64,000 nucleotides of DNA from Saururus chinensis. Taxonomy: Eukaryota > Streptophyta > Magnoliopsida > Piperales > Saururaceae. This document shows, piece by piece, positions 33,815-45,714 of this stretch. The notes beneath the pieces are model-generated. The model ran no database searches and was not told where the DNA came from. It saw nothing but the letters and a program-made list of their open reading frames with translations. The stretch spans positions 6,314,968-6,378,967 of the forward strand of contig CP141141.1 of the NCBI GenBank assembly GCA_035235625.1, in the 5' to 3' direction. Within the stretch, counting starts at the first letter, position 1. Every line of letters begins with the position of its first letter. The position numbers and the translations under genes are program-made.

Positions 33815-36522
33815 CCTCTCCCCTCTCTCTCCTCCCTCTCCTCCTCTCCTCTCCCCTCTTTCTCCTCCCTCTCCTCTCCTCACTCTCTCTCCCTCTCCTC
33901 TCTCTCTTCCCTCCCCTCTCTCTTGTCCCTCTCGTCTCTCTCTCTCTCCCTCTCCTCTCTCTCCTCCCTCTCCTCTCTCCCTCCTCTTCTCCCTCTCTCC
34001 TCTCTCCCTACACACAATCTCTCCTCTAATTTCAATTTTTTAAGATTTTTTATTCATTAAAATTAAATTTAAAATATTAAAAAAAATAAAAGAAATCATA
34101 TTAGTGACATATATAATTATATGTAGCTATTAGTATGTATTTCAATTTCAATTTTTTAATTTAAAATATATAAAAATTAATTAATTTTTATTAAAAAAAA
34201 TAAAATTACCCTCCCCTCTCTCTCTTCCCTCCCCTCACTCTCTCCTCCCTCTCCTCTCTCTCTCCCTCTCCTCTCCCCGTTCCTCTCTCTCTCTCTTCCC
34301 ACCCCTCTCTCTCCTCCCTCCCCTCTCTCTCCTCTGCCCTATCTCTCCTCCCTCCCCTCTCTCTCTCCTCTCTCTCTCCTCTCCCCTCTCTCCTCCCTCC
34401 CCTCTCTCTCTCCTCCCTCTCCTCTCTCTCTCCCTCTCCTTTCTCTCTCCCTCCTCTCTCTCTCTCCCTCTCCTCTCTCTCTCTCCTCTCCTCCCTCTCT
34501 CCTCTCTCCCTACACACTATCTGTAAGGACCTTCATCTTTAAACCGGGTTTTGATTTTCTTTAATTATGGGTTATCGTGAGATTTACGCGTTTTCTGATC
34601 TTATTCGGTGATTTTGTAAATAAATAGAGTTTGTGATGGTTTTAACCAAAAATTAACTTCAACATTAGTGGTTTTAAGTGATTTTAAACCAAATGTCAAT
34701 TTTTGAGATTTTTTGGAATTTTTACTATTTTCCCAAAAATTAGGGTTTTAGCGGGACCCCTGTGGGCCCCACCGTCAAAAATAATATTTTTGGATCAAAT
34801 GAACCTAAACATATACTTAAGGTCATACAAAAATGTTTAGAATTTTATTAGGCTTAATTTGTGCTTAAATTTACAAAATAACCACTTTTAGCCTACTTTT
34901 CATATTTACACCCCAAAACTTACATATGCCTACCCCAACCCTTACTATAAAAGGGCAAACCAGAGCTATTTCCATTTTTGGGAATAGGCTAAGGAAGGAG
35001 GGCTGGCCTAATCCCCACTTAGGCCCGAATTAGAAGCCGATTAAGGTAAGCTTACTCTAATTAAGCACTAATCCTTGGCTTATCTCTTTATTTCTTCCAA
35101 ATCTACCATTTTCCCCTTGATTCAATTCGTTTTTGACCATCAAAAGCTACTGATTTATGTTTTACTACAAACCCTAACATTCAAAATTCGATTTTTACTA
35201 CCAACAAGCCCTAGATCTAAGATTTAATTAGGGATTTCTTGAGTAAATCGATTTCTATTAAAGTTTAATTCAAACTCATTGTGTTTTCAAGGATTTCAAG
35301 AAGGGTGACTCTTCAATCCAAGCTTAATCAAGTGCTGAGGTAATGGGTCTTCAAAATCTCTGTTTATCCATGGTAAAACTCTCCATTTTTGGTTTATTTC
35401 GAAATGGTTTGCTTGATTTAGTGTGTTAATAGAAAGATTAGAAAATAGAATTATTTAATCCCGATTTCTTAGGGTTTTGCATTATTATGGTTTGGTTTGA
35501 TATTCTAGAAGTCAAGGAGGACTTTTGATGATTATTAGGGTGTTAGATGTGGATTTGAAGTGTTATCTATGGTGTTTCGGTTTGATTTTGCGAGAGGAAG
35601 AAGATGATTGTTCTGCCGTGTTGGCGATCGATCGGCCCTGCAGGGCGATCGATTGGCTGAACTATAAATTTCATATTTTTGCGTGTAATTGATTGAACGG
35701 CCTGAAGGGCGATCGATCGGCTACACAGGAAATTGCATGTTGTGCATATGATGTCTATTTTGATGATTCCACTTTAGCTTGCCAATTTTATATGAATGTA
35801 GAGTGTTTTAAGCTATGTTACGCTACTGGAGATGTATGCTATTGAGTTCATGGAGTTGAGATATATGCTTAGAGATGGTGGAATGACTTATGTTTTGTGG
35901 CATGATGTTGGAATCGTTATCTTGAAATTATGAATCGTTATTTCTCCTTAGTTAAGCATATTTTCAGTAGGACTACAATCATTATTGGACTGATTTGTCA
36001 TGATAGATTGTGGTTAATGGTGTGTGAATGTTGGTGAATGTCATGACTCAATGATGAAATGATTGATGTTATATGTGTTTAGCCTTTGTGGTTGAGTTTT
36101 GAATCTAGCTATGATTTCAACGATTCTTCTCCTATGATTTCCGCTGGAATCCATGTTTAGATGGAAATTCACATGTGTAGTGTGGTAGTGAGTTTAATTT
36201 CAAGAATGATGGCATGCATTATGTGAAATGTTTCTACTAGGTACACACACACATGTGGGGTCAAATGATGATGTTGAAGCTTAATATTGTGATTATGAAT
36301 GATGCATTAGGGGCTGGTGAGAGCACTTATCATGGATTAGGATTCATGTATGCTTTGCCCACACATGTACCATGTTGCACGCATCATGAAAATGGATTTT
36401 TAATTGAGGCTTCATTGTGATTAATCGAATTTGACCAATTGGATGCAATGTGATGGAATTGTGTGCCGGATTGATCAGTCATGGATTAATCGCAAGTTGA
36501 TTGGTCCGAAAGGACATATTTT

Positions 36523-36591
36523 GATTTGAAGTTCCTGTGTGGGACGATTTGAAGTTCCTGTGTGGAACGATTTGAAGTTCCTGTGTGGAAC
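36523..36591. repeat. 23-bp tandem repeat, three copies
   Basis: GATTTGAAGTTCCTGTGTGG plus GAC or AAC is repeated at 36523, 36546 and 36569 with one substitution. Confidence 0.95.
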
Positions 36592-36994
36592 GAGTGTACT
36601 CCCCGGGTTGAGTCTAGTTAAATGGAATGATGTGGGGACGAGTTGTGTACTTGTCTTGCGGATTGTGAGAATGTTATTATGTGTGTCATCTGGACCCTGA
36701 GAATCCAGTGTGGTATGCCGTGTGCACCCCGCTACCACGTGTTATAGGGTTCTCTGTGTGAGAACTCGGGCTCTTCCCTCCGCACGAGATGTCCCTGGGC
36801 GAACACCCCTGCTCTAGATTCTCTGTGTGAGAATAGGACATCCTTGGCTAGGATCGTCCAGGGCGAGCAGTATTAGGGATTGACAACCCCGATCTTTCTA
36901 TAATTCTTGTGTAGAATTTTGGACCATGACATGCCTTCGTGGCCTTGTCCATGCTCCCGTCTATGTGACATTCATGTGTGATTACTCCTTGATG

Positions 36995-37632
36995 GAGGTT
37001 GTGATGATATTATGCATGTGGGAATATGTATGTTAGAGATACATCAATGCAGATTGTGATGATATTATGCATGTGGGAATATGTATGTTAGAGATACATC
37101 CATGCAGGTTGTGATGATATTATGCATGTGGGAATATGTATGTTAGAAATACATCCATGCAGATTGTGATGATATTATGCATGTGGGAATATGTATGTTA
37201 GAGATACATCCATGCAGGTTGTGATGATATTATGCATGTGGGAATATGTATGTTAGAGATACATCCATGCAGATTGTGATGATATTATGCATGTGGGAAT
37301 ATGTATGTTAAAGATACATCCATGCAGATTGTGATGATATTATGCATGTGGGAATATGTATATTAGAGATACATCCATGCAGTTTGATTTGATATAATGC
37401 ATGTGGGAATATGTATATTAGAGATACATCCATGCAGGATTGGTTATGATGTGAATGCATGTGGGAATATGTATGTTAGAGCATGTGGGAATATGTATGT
37501 TAGAGATACATCCATGCAGGATTGGTTATGATGTGAATGCATGTGGGAATATGTATGTTAGAGATACATCCATGCAGTTTGATTTGATATAATACATGTG
37601 GGAATATGTATGTTAGAGTTACATCCATGCAT
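36995..37632. repeat. Array of 12 palindromic units of about 55-57 bp
   Basis: The core TGCATGTGGGAATATGTATG-TTAGAG-ATACATCCATGCA recurs 12 times between 37013 and 37632, joined by GTTGTGATGATATTA or related spacers. Within each core, TGCATG pairs with CATGCA and TGTAT pairs with ATACA, so each unit can fold. One unit near 37481 is truncated. Units are 90-100% alike by eye, so the expansion is recent. Confidence 0.93.
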
Positions 37633-38275
37633 GGTTGAATTATGCACTATGATGTTGTGTTAGGTGTTATGTATATGAGATCAGAAAATGATGCACCATG
37701 TAAATCGTTGATTTGATTGATTATATCGCTATGTTATCGTGTTTTCAATGTTGATAGTGATATTAAAACCATTACTGGGTTTGTTAAACTCACCCCTCTT
37801 TTGTGTTTTGATTTGGGGCTGCGTGGTGCGACACGCAGTCGGACAGGATATCCTCTTTGAGGAAAGGTCGGAGGTGGCTTGGGTGTGATGATGGAGATCG
37901 TTGTGTGACTTACTTTCTTTTGTTTTATGCTTTATGTTAGAACCTATGTGTAGGGTTCTTTGTTGTGGATTTCTGTCACATGTTACAGTTATGTTTGCTT
38001 AAGTCTTATTTTGAGCCGGTGTGGGCTTTACTTAAACTAAGCTTGTGGGTTTGAGATTGTTGTTTACTTTGTATTAAGCAACACCTTTTCTTTCCCTTTT
38101 ATTTACTCTTGCTCAAAGGATTGTGCGCACTCCGTGTTGCTGTTAATCACCCGTGGTTAGGGTTAAGTCTTCCGCTAGAATCGTTTCTCAATTTCACTTC
38201 GTCGCCCCCGCGCACTTGACCAGCCCTTGGTCCGGGTTCGGCTCGGGTCAGGAATCGCCGGGGCATGACACTATC

Positions 38276-39073
38276 TCTCCTCTAATTTTAATTTTTTAAA
38301 ATTTTTTATTTGTTAAAATTAATTTTCAAATATTAAAAAATTTAACAGAAATTATATTGGCGATGTATATAATTATACGTTACGTATTAGTAACGTATAA
38401 TATTTTACATTACTAATACTTATACTAATAGCGATGTATAAAATTATACGTCGTTATTAGTGTGCATTTTAATTTTTTATTTCAAAAATAAAAAATCAAT
38501 AAAAAAACTTAAAAAATTAAAATAAAATTACTTTCCCTCTCCTCTCTATTCTCCTTTTCCTCTCTCTATCTCCCTCCCTCTCCTCTAATTTCAATTTTTT
38601 ATGATATTTTTTTTAAAATAAAATAAAATAAATCGTACTAGCGATGTATAGAAGTATATGTCGTTAATACTTATACTATTAGCGACGTATATTTCTATAC
38701 ATCACTAAAAGTTTTTATTTTATTTTTTATTTTTATTATAATTAATAAGTATTAGCGACGTTTATGCTAAGCGTCGCTAATAGTAGATTTGTTAGCGACA
38801 CTTATAATAAGCGTCGCTAATAGTTATAATTTTTTATTTAAAATATATAGCTTTTAGTGACTCTTATATAAAGTGTCGCCAATAGGTCAACTATAGCAAC
38901 ACTTATAATAAAGCGTCACTAATATCTGACTATTAGCGGCGTATAGATTTATGCGTTGCTAATAGTTGACTTTATTGCGATGCTTTTTTATATGTCGCAA
39001 ATAGTTATTTTTAGCGACGCTTGATTTTACGTTGCTAATAAATATGTCGCTAATACTGCATTCTGTTGTAGTG
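38276..39073. other. Right end of the CACTA element
   Basis: After the second solo LTR the module resumes (CTCTAATTTTAATTTTTTAA), then a short CT tract (38526-38585). Dense subterminal motifs follow (ATTAGCGACGTATA, GCGTCGCTAATAG) in alternating orientation up to the terminal GTTGTAGTG at 39073. This region contains no gene. Confidence 0.85.
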
Positions 39074-39076
39074 AGA

Positions 39077-39620
39077 GTGTATGCTCAATGTACCTCTTTT
39101 TCAATCAACACTTTTTAGTCTTCAGTCTTGATCCATAAGAACATGTTTGCTCATATTTTTCAAGTTCATTAATTCTAACCATATTTAACCATAACTACTC
39201 TAGTCAAATTCCTATGATTAATTACATATTCGAAGTTTCTGATATAGTTTTGATAAATGAAATTAGCCTATTACATAACTTATGACACATAGGTTCTTTC
39301 AAGACTAATTTGACTTCACCATTCTCTAAATAATTCTCCAGCTTGATTTGAGTAGTCTTTAAGTCATTCTCTTGCAAAACAGAGCAAAATATGTGAAAAC
39401 ACCAATCTTCTATAAATGAAGTCTAATAAAAGCTTACAACTTCTTAACTTCTCCACGGTGATCACTTTGGTCAACATACAGTTGGGTTCTCAATGTGGAT
39501 CTTCTCTATTTAAAGTTTTCTCTCTTCCACAAGTGAATGGATGAAGTGATATGTGATATCTATGTGCTTTATCCTTGAATGAAACACCACATTCTTTGTA
39601 AGATAAACGATATGATGTCT
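39077..39620 (-). pseudogene. SIRE-like Copia: LTR remainder and RNase H C-terminus
   Basis: The 39300-39570 stretch matches 56120-56390. On the minus strand it encodes the end of Copia RNase H: a LTKNVVFHS stretch, KHIDITYHFIHSLVEE (about 39535-39580), then an EKIHIENPT motif and a VTVEKLRS-like end in shifted frames. Stops are frequent. The part nearest the CACTA right end (39077-39300) continues the non-coding sequence broken at 29079. This shows that the CACTA element inserted into an existing SIRE-like Copia. Confidence 0.65.
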
Positions 39621-39699
39621 GTTTGAAGACAACCAATTTTCACTCTACTATTTGCCCAGTTCTTTTAGGAAAGCGTTCAACCACACCATAACCTTGCAT

Positions 39700-40760
39700 A
39701 CCTCAATGGTTGCAATCTACACTACCTCAAAAACAAAGTTAGAAAATAGGGGAAAAGACTCACAAATTTGATAAGAACAAGTAGTGTTTTATATGTGGGA
39801 AATTACGGCATTTCGCAGCTAAGTGCCCTAATTAATAGAGTGACAGTTCTTCTGATGATTAACCTATGAAATACAAAGGTCAGGATAGATAGAAATGAAT
39901 CATGCAACTACTTTGCCGTCCATGTAAGTGTGAAGGAAGTCGGTTCATCTGAAGGGTCTTCTAAGTCAAACTATGTGGATTATTTGAACTCATATTCCTC
40001 TTCTAACAAAAAATCAGATAATGAGCAAAGGAACCTAATTCAAAAAGTCATGTTCTTGACTAGGAAAACATGAAAACTTGAGAAAGAATTGAAAAAGAAA
40101 GATGAAGAACTTGAAATTGCCTATCAAGAGTCAAACAAGTTGCATGAGTTGAACAAGAAGTTGGTAAGTGACCTCAAGGCTAATTTTGAGAAAGAAAAAG
40201 GATAACTAGTGCTCTCAATTGATAACTTATGTCATCTAAAGAGAAACTAGAGGAGGTCAAGTGTGGGATGAAGTCCCTTCAAAAACCATAATTACCAGTG
40301 GTCAATGAGATGAGAAGGGTCTAGGGTTTAAGTTTTTAATGAACACATCAATTACTAAACCTACTACCTTTTCTAAAAGCTAATGAGAGTCATCACACAC
40401 CCAAGGTAGTTCCCAGCCCACAAAATCCAAGAGGAGGGAAAGTTCTTAAACTAAAGTCTAGTGTTGTGAGAATTTATGATATTTGTCATAAAGATACTCA
40501 CAATCAGTTTGAGTGCACTAACAATCATCCTCACAAGTCAAAACCCTAAGAGAAAGTTGAAGAAAGCCCCTGCACATGAAAATCGTATGTTACCCCACCA
40601 AGTTTATGCTCATAACATGAAGAGAGTGTGGGTAAGGAAGATTGATCTTCAAACTTTGAAAGATCAAATAGGAAGGATAAGTCAGATGCTCTTAGATTGC
40701 CTTAGAAAAGGTTGGCTAGGCAAGGCAAGGCTAAACACATGTTTTTCTTGGTCATGACTT
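39700..40760 (+). pseudogene. Degenerate retrotransposon gag with zinc knuckle and coiled coil
   Basis: On the + strand a CCHC zinc knuckle CFICGKLRHFAAKC is encoded at 39785-39826. It is followed by an acidic Ser-rich stretch (about 39850-40030), then a heptad-rich segment LEKELKKKDEELEIAYQESN (about 40077-40137) continuing to KLVSDLKANFEKEKG. A later piece ends KRVWVRK near 40640. A zinc knuckle followed by a long coiled coil is typical of gag in SIRE/Maximus-type Copia elements. Stops interrupt it in several places. The strand is opposite to the adjacent RNase H remnant, so either an inversion occurred or two elements meet here. Confidence 0.6.
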
Positions 40761-41902
40761 CATTCTTTCTACTTTTTGGACAAACACATGTTTTAATTTT
40801 CTTTTCTTTTTTACACAATTTGGAGTGACTTTACATGAGATTTTCACACCGATTTCAAGAATTTGATGCGGAGAAGGTATGACATTATTCTCAAAATTTC
40901 AATTTTAAATGATTTTCTAGAAAATTACAATGAATTTGAGCTGATATAAATGTTTAGAATAGCTTGATCTACATGGCTTTCAAATTTCACACAATTTCAT
41001 CTATCAGAACTTAAAATTTTAACAATTTTTACTTTGGAGGTTTTAAAAACACAAAAATTGGGGATTTTAAAATTCGTGGTGTTTTGGTTTAAGTTGACAA
41101 TAGGTGCAGATATAAAAATTTCTTAATTCATTGAAACTAAAACATTGTAAAATTTGGGAATTAAGGAAATTTTGGGTGTATTTTTTTTATTTCAATTTTT
41201 TTAAAAATGCTAGGATATTTACATGTTTATTTCCAGCATATTCTTAGCTTTAGCCCTAAATTTTTTCCTTGAGAAGAAATTATAGATGGCTTGAAAGAAG
41301 AAGACCCCTACCTTACCCCCTAGTTAGCCCAGTTCTTCCTTAATGCAGTCGAAGGATAGCCAATATGCTTTGCACTTTTGGTAGTTTGTATGGTCCACTA
41401 TCCACCGATGATTAGATCTTTGATCGAGTGCATTGGGTTCAGTATATCCAAATGATCTCTACCTCTTGGATCCCCGTACACCCTTGCATGATTAGATTGT
41501 AATACTTGCCTATGCGTGAGAAGGGAGAGTTGACCCTCATGGTAGAGGTCAATGGCACAGATGTCCCAATGACCCTTGTCATCATAGCATCCATTATTAG
41601 GGTCAAACGTGGCCCAATACGCTATTCTACCTTTGAGGGATATCATTTTTCAGAGGATAGTGTGATCACCAGTTGTCTTATGGGCATGGAACATGGTCAT
41701 TTGCTAGACACATCAATTTGTGCTCAGAAAATGACTCCTTATTTTTGTCTCTTGCTCGTTATCGCACAATACAACATATGGAGCGCAAGGAAGGAGTGAG
41801 GGGACCACACTATGGCCCAGATACTCTATATGTTTTTGGAGCTTGGTATGGAGTTAGATTTGTAGTTTATCATCTTTGACTAGATCATAACGTTTCAACA
41901 TA
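40761..41902. other. Unidentified repeat-like DNA
   Basis: Two parts are seen: an AT-rich stretch (40761-41280) without frames, and 41290-41880, which is less AT-rich and holds short broken frames (for example 97 codons at 41506-41799 +). The latter has the look of decayed transposon coding sequence, but I recognise no domain and name no family. Confidence 0.45.
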
Positions 41903-41910
41903 GTCACACA

Positions 41911-42246
41911 TAGGGATGCCACTTAGGTTGGGTAAATGGTAAACCCGACCCGACTTAAATGGGTCAGGTTTAGTTTTTAAAAATTAACCCGAATAGTGGG
42001 TTCAGGTTTTAGGTGATTCAACCCGACCCAACCTGAATATAAATATTAATTTTAATTTTTTTTATTTTTTTAAAGTTTTTTTTAAAATAAAAAAATTAAA
42101 AAAGTATTTAAATATTATTTTTTTATTCTATTCATGTTAAACTGGTCGGGTCGGGTCGGGTTCGGGTTCGGGTCACAGTTTTATTATGTGGTATCGGGTT
42201 AGGGTTTGACAAAACCCGCCTCGAACCCGACCTGGTGGCATCACTA
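41911..42246. mobile_element. hAT-like MITE with 8-bp target duplication
   Basis: The 336-bp element starts TAGGGATGCCACTTAGG. The reverse complement of its right end starts TAGTGATGCCACCAGG. Perfect 8-bp repeats GTCACACA lie at 41903-41910 and 42247-42254. The arms are rich in AACCCGACCCG/CGGGTTCGGG motifs and the centre is AT-rich. Length, ends and duplication size fit a non-autonomous hAT element. Confidence 0.9.
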
Positions 42247-42678
42247 GTCACACACATAAGATGTTGCCCTCTATGTACATTCTTTCTAGGATATTTCAGG
42301 TGCAATGTGTATGTGGTTCATGGGCGGAGCCTACTTAGACATGCTTAGGACCGATAGATGAGGTTGTGGTTCACTGTATGTGTTTTCACACTAGGGCTCA
42401 AGAAGAGGATCCACATAAGGATGTATACATGTTAGATGAAGATGAGGAGGGGAGACCGATGCAGTGGAGATGATCAAATGCAAAGGCAAATGTCCTAGGA
42501 TACGTGCCACATGATGAGGGCATGTCACTTCATTGACAACTTCTTAATACTATCCACTAGAGCTTTGATCAACTTGAGGGGTTTATTAGTTACCGATCCT
42601 TCTTTTCAGAGTCCAATAATGACAATGAGGGGGACAATATTTGTGATGATGGCGATGACACTACAAATTCTTAGTTTT

Positions 42679-44300
42679 TGTAATGACTCAAAAATTCACG
42701 GTAAAATTTTTAGTCTTTAATAAAGATGATTTTAGAAATTTTAATATTTTTTTATTAGTTAAAGATTTTTGTGGTAATATTTTATAAGATTATAGTAGAG
42801 CTTGAAGAAATGAGCATAACAAGTCAAAAACCATGTAAAACGGAGGTCGGGAGTGAAAGTTATGACCTCGAGAAGCGTAACTTAACTAATGGGACTCACT
42901 TGTAAAATATGGGTAAACATATTCATAAGTGTTGTGGTTTCGTTAGGCTCGTCAATACGAGTCTAACGGCACCAAGAACGCGCAAAACGGAGATCGGGGT
43001 AAATAGTTATGACAGTTTAAAGTTATAAGGTTAAAAAAAATGGCGGCATGTAACAGATGCGCTGATGCGTGTTCGGTGCGTGATGAACATCCGTTTGTGG
43101 TGTGCACCACAAAAAATGGCGGCGCCACGTCGTATACATAGGGGAAGGGGTGAAAATTGATTTTCATCCCCAAATCTTCATCTCTTTCTTGTTTTTCCCA
43201 TATGTGAGTCATACTACGTCCGTTTTAAGCCGTTCAAAAATTGTTTCCTACTAAATCAAGGGTATTCTTCACAATAGAAGAGTTATTTTCTTAAACCGAC
43301 CTCTCTAAGACCGAGAAAACCTTATCTTCCTTCTCGTTTTCTCCATATCTTATTTATATTGTTTCTAGGTCGTTTCAAGTCCAATTCTGCTCAATCAAAA
43401 GGCATTCTCCACTAAAGTGATCGTGTTGAACGCTGTGGTGGGGTTATTTTTATCGTCTGAAGCCTCTATATTTACAAATCTTATACCCAAGGTTAAGGTA
43501 GGGTGTTTTAAACTCTAAATAACTGATGTGCTGATCAGAGTCAGTTTCTCTTGAAGTGTTTGATTTAAATATGAGTATGACGTTGGTTGGATTTTTGCTT
43601 AAATTATGTGATCATTTTGCTACATATATTGATATGAATTGATTTTGTATGCACCACGTAGTGTAATGGTTTCATATACTGTTTTGATGCCCGCCGAGAA
43701 AATAAACGGCTAGTGGCGCACACAGGGTGGACTATCATGGGGAAACTCCTTCCCTTAGTGGCCTCCGTTGTCCCGTGAGCGCGGAGGTAGGCCGTTGGGT
43801 ATCACGGCATGTGGATCCGATCAAATTTGTGAATTTGTTTTGATTGATTTTAAAGATGTTTTGTTTAAATTTTTTTTTTAGATTTTAAATAATCCTACTG
43901 AGTATAAATATACTCATGCACCTCCAAACTTTGCAGGTGATGCAACAATAGGAGAAGTAAATGAAGAAAAGATTTTCAAATAGTTGTATGTTTGCTACGT
44001 CAGAAAAATAATGTAAAAATATATGACCAATATGTAAGGGCATGATGTGCTAGGGCAACTACTAGCTCTATGTACAGTAAACTTTGGTATGTATATTAAG
44101 CTTATATCATAAACTTTTGTTAAAATGTTTTAAAATTCTTGGTTGTGCAATTACTCCGACATAGTCTACAATGAGTATAAGATGATAAGAAAAGAAAAAT
44201 GTTTGGATGTTTCTCACTAACGGCCATCATGTGCGATTACATACTGATTAGGCATATTAGATATTATTCTTATTTTATCAAAAAATGGGCAGTCATTACA
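42679..44300 (+). mobile_element. 5' LTR of a Gypsy element
   Basis: The block starts TGTAATGACTCAAAAATTCA and ends AATGGGCAGTCATTACA. The outer ten bases are perfect inverted repeats (TGTAATGACT and AGTCATTACA). A primer-binding site follows after two bases, so this is a genuine 5' LTR of about 1622 bp. Part of it (about 42820-43010) uses phrases also seen in the solo LTR at 31582 (CAAAACGGAAGTC/GTAAAACGGAGGTC, GAAGCGTGCC/GAAGCGTAAC). No 3' LTR is seen because the element is broken at about 46100. Confidence 0.85.
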
Positions 44301-44302
44301 TT

Positions 44303-44314
44303 TGGTATCGGAGC
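44303..44314 (+). promoter_or_regulatory. Primer-binding site, initiator tRNA-Met type
   Basis: TGGTATCGGAGC lies two bases after the LTR end. It matches the common plant tRNA-iMet site TGGTATCAGAGC with one change. Confidence 0.85.
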
Positions 44315-44670
44315 CCAAGGTTTCACTGTCCTAGAGCAATAGTTCTAAATCGGTCATATAAATAATTAATATTTTATTTTCTGTGATCTAGTTGATGCTA
44401 CATTTTGCGAAAAATATGTGTTTTGGATCCAAAAGGTTGTTTTATGTTGGTTTTTGCTCTTACTTTAAATTATGTAATTAAGTAATTTGTGATTATGTAG
44501 TCAGGTATTTTGAGCTAAGTGTTTTAAGTACTTCTTTTATATACATGTTAATACGCATGTATACTAGAAAATATTTATAAGTAACCTCCATCTATTTAAA
44601 CCATCTTTTTGTGAATCCAAGGTTATTACAATCTACTAGCAATCGAAAATTACTTCTAAAGTTCATTTAT

Positions 44671-45694
44671 CTGATGATTCCCCCTAAGCGGAAACTGCTA
44701 CCCATGGTGCAACAATATCAAACAACCATATGGAAAATTTCTTCGATATGATGATTCAAAGGATGACCCAGCATATGCAAACTCAGGGATTTCAGCCTAG
44801 TCCTAACCATGGGAGAAACTCTATGGAACCGGTTGAGAATGGTCGGAATGAGAAGGATAATTTACTAAAAGAATTCAAAGAAAATTGCTCCAACTTTCAT
44901 AGGAGAGGACGATCCGGAGACAACTGAGAAATGGATTTTTGAGGTAGAAAGAATTTTTAAGGCTATGAAAGTGCCAAATGACAGGAAGGTGGATGTCCAC
45001 TTTCTTTTTGATGGGAGAAGTGGCCTTCTGGTGGCCTACAGCAGAGAGGAACTTCTTTCTTAATAAAGAAAACATTAAGTGGGAAGAATTTAAAAAGGTA
45101 CTATATGACAAGTATTTCCCTCCTCATATTCAGGATAAAAAAGAAAAAGAATTTTTGGATCTTCAGCAAGGGAATATGACATTCACTCAGTATGAAAACA
45201 AGTTTGTACAGTTACAACGTTTTGCTCCTGACTTCTGTCTTACGGAGTTAAAGAAAGCTCGAAAGTTTGTTAGGGGATTAAATAGTGGACTCCGTGGTAG
45301 AATAGTAGGTTTACAACCTACTACATTTGCAAAGGTAGTGGAATTGACTTCTTTAATAGAACAAGAATACCAAGAGTCCCTGGTAGAACGTAAGGATCAT
45401 GGGCAAAATAGTAACTCCAAGATTGATGAAAGAAAGAGAAAATTCATGTCTCCTATCCAGAATAGTAATTCTAAATTTCAAAAACCTCTTGGAACTCAAA
45501 CTCAAATTCAAAAGGAGAAGAAATTAGAAAAGTGTTCTAAATGTTACCGGATCCACCCACTTGGAGTTTGTTTCTATGTAGAGGGATGTTGCTTTGCTTG
45601 TGGCGAGTTGGGGCATTGGATAAATAATTGCCAAAAAATGAAGAGTCATGAGGCTGATGTGGCGAACTGGGACACAAGATTAAGGAATGCCTGA
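44671..45694 (+). pseudogene. Gypsy gag polyprotein (frameshifted)
   Basis: Begins near ATGATTCCCCCTAAGCGG (M-I-P-P-K-R) and changes frame at least twice. One frame gives ENFFDMMIQRMTQHMQTQGF (44730-), another KENCSN/IAPTFIGEDDPETTEKW (about 44880-44935). The long open part, 44978-45694 (238 codons), holds the retrotransposon gag domain: WEEFKKVLYDKYFPP, then LQQGNMTFTQYENKF and a FVRGLNSGLRGRI stretch. It then has a Lys/Ser/Gln-rich linker and two zinc-knuckle-like motifs: CSKCYRIHPLGVC, and the canonical CFACGELGHWINNC (C-x2-C-x4-H-x4-C). The layout is that of chromovirus-type Gypsy elements. The early frameshifts mean no full gag is made. Confidence 0.88.
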
Positions 45695-45714
45695 AAAGAA
45701 AGAACTAGGAAGAG

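Larger units (their letters stand above)
34522..38270 (+). mobile_element. Second solo LTR in the CACTA element, 5-bp target duplication
   Basis: The 3749-bp block starts TGTAAGGACCTTCATCTTTA and ends CGCCGGGGCATGACA. It is flanked by perfect CTATC repeats at 34517-34521 and 38271-38275. No gag or pol is inside. A TATAAAAGGGCAAA box lies near 34945, and two tandem arrays occupy the middle and distal parts (36523-36591 and 36995-37632). The terminal structure matches the Tekay/Del-like solo LTRs at 11801 and 31582, but most of the sequence is different, so it is another family of the same type. Confidence 0.9.
29083..39073. mobile_element. CACTA element, complete ends, 3-bp target duplication
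   Basis: The left terminus CACTACAACAAAAAGGACTA matches the reverse complement of the right terminus, CACTACAACAGAATGCAGTA. The flanks are AGA at 29080-29082 and AGA at 39074-39076, the 3-bp duplication expected for CACTA elements. Subterminal 10-12-mers (TATTAGCGACGTATA and relatives) recur many times at both ends in both orientations, as binding sites for the element's protein do in En/Spm. The element encodes no recognisable transposase. Its interior consists of a G-rich tandem block (29570-30390), repeated CT-tract modules, and two later solo-LTR insertions at 31582 and 34522. Without those insertions it is about 4 kb. Confidence 0.9.

Noticed and set aside
36995-37632. Regular repeats with spacers considered as a CRISPR array
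   Set aside because: Spacers are themselves repeated and not unique, the unit is palindromic throughout, the context is a plant LTR and no cas genes exist.
26742-39073. A single CACTA element running from 26742 to 39073
   Set aside because: The bases flanking 26742 (AGC) do not match AGA after 39073, whereas those before 29083 do; Copia LTR sequence at 27783-29079 also separates the two left ends.
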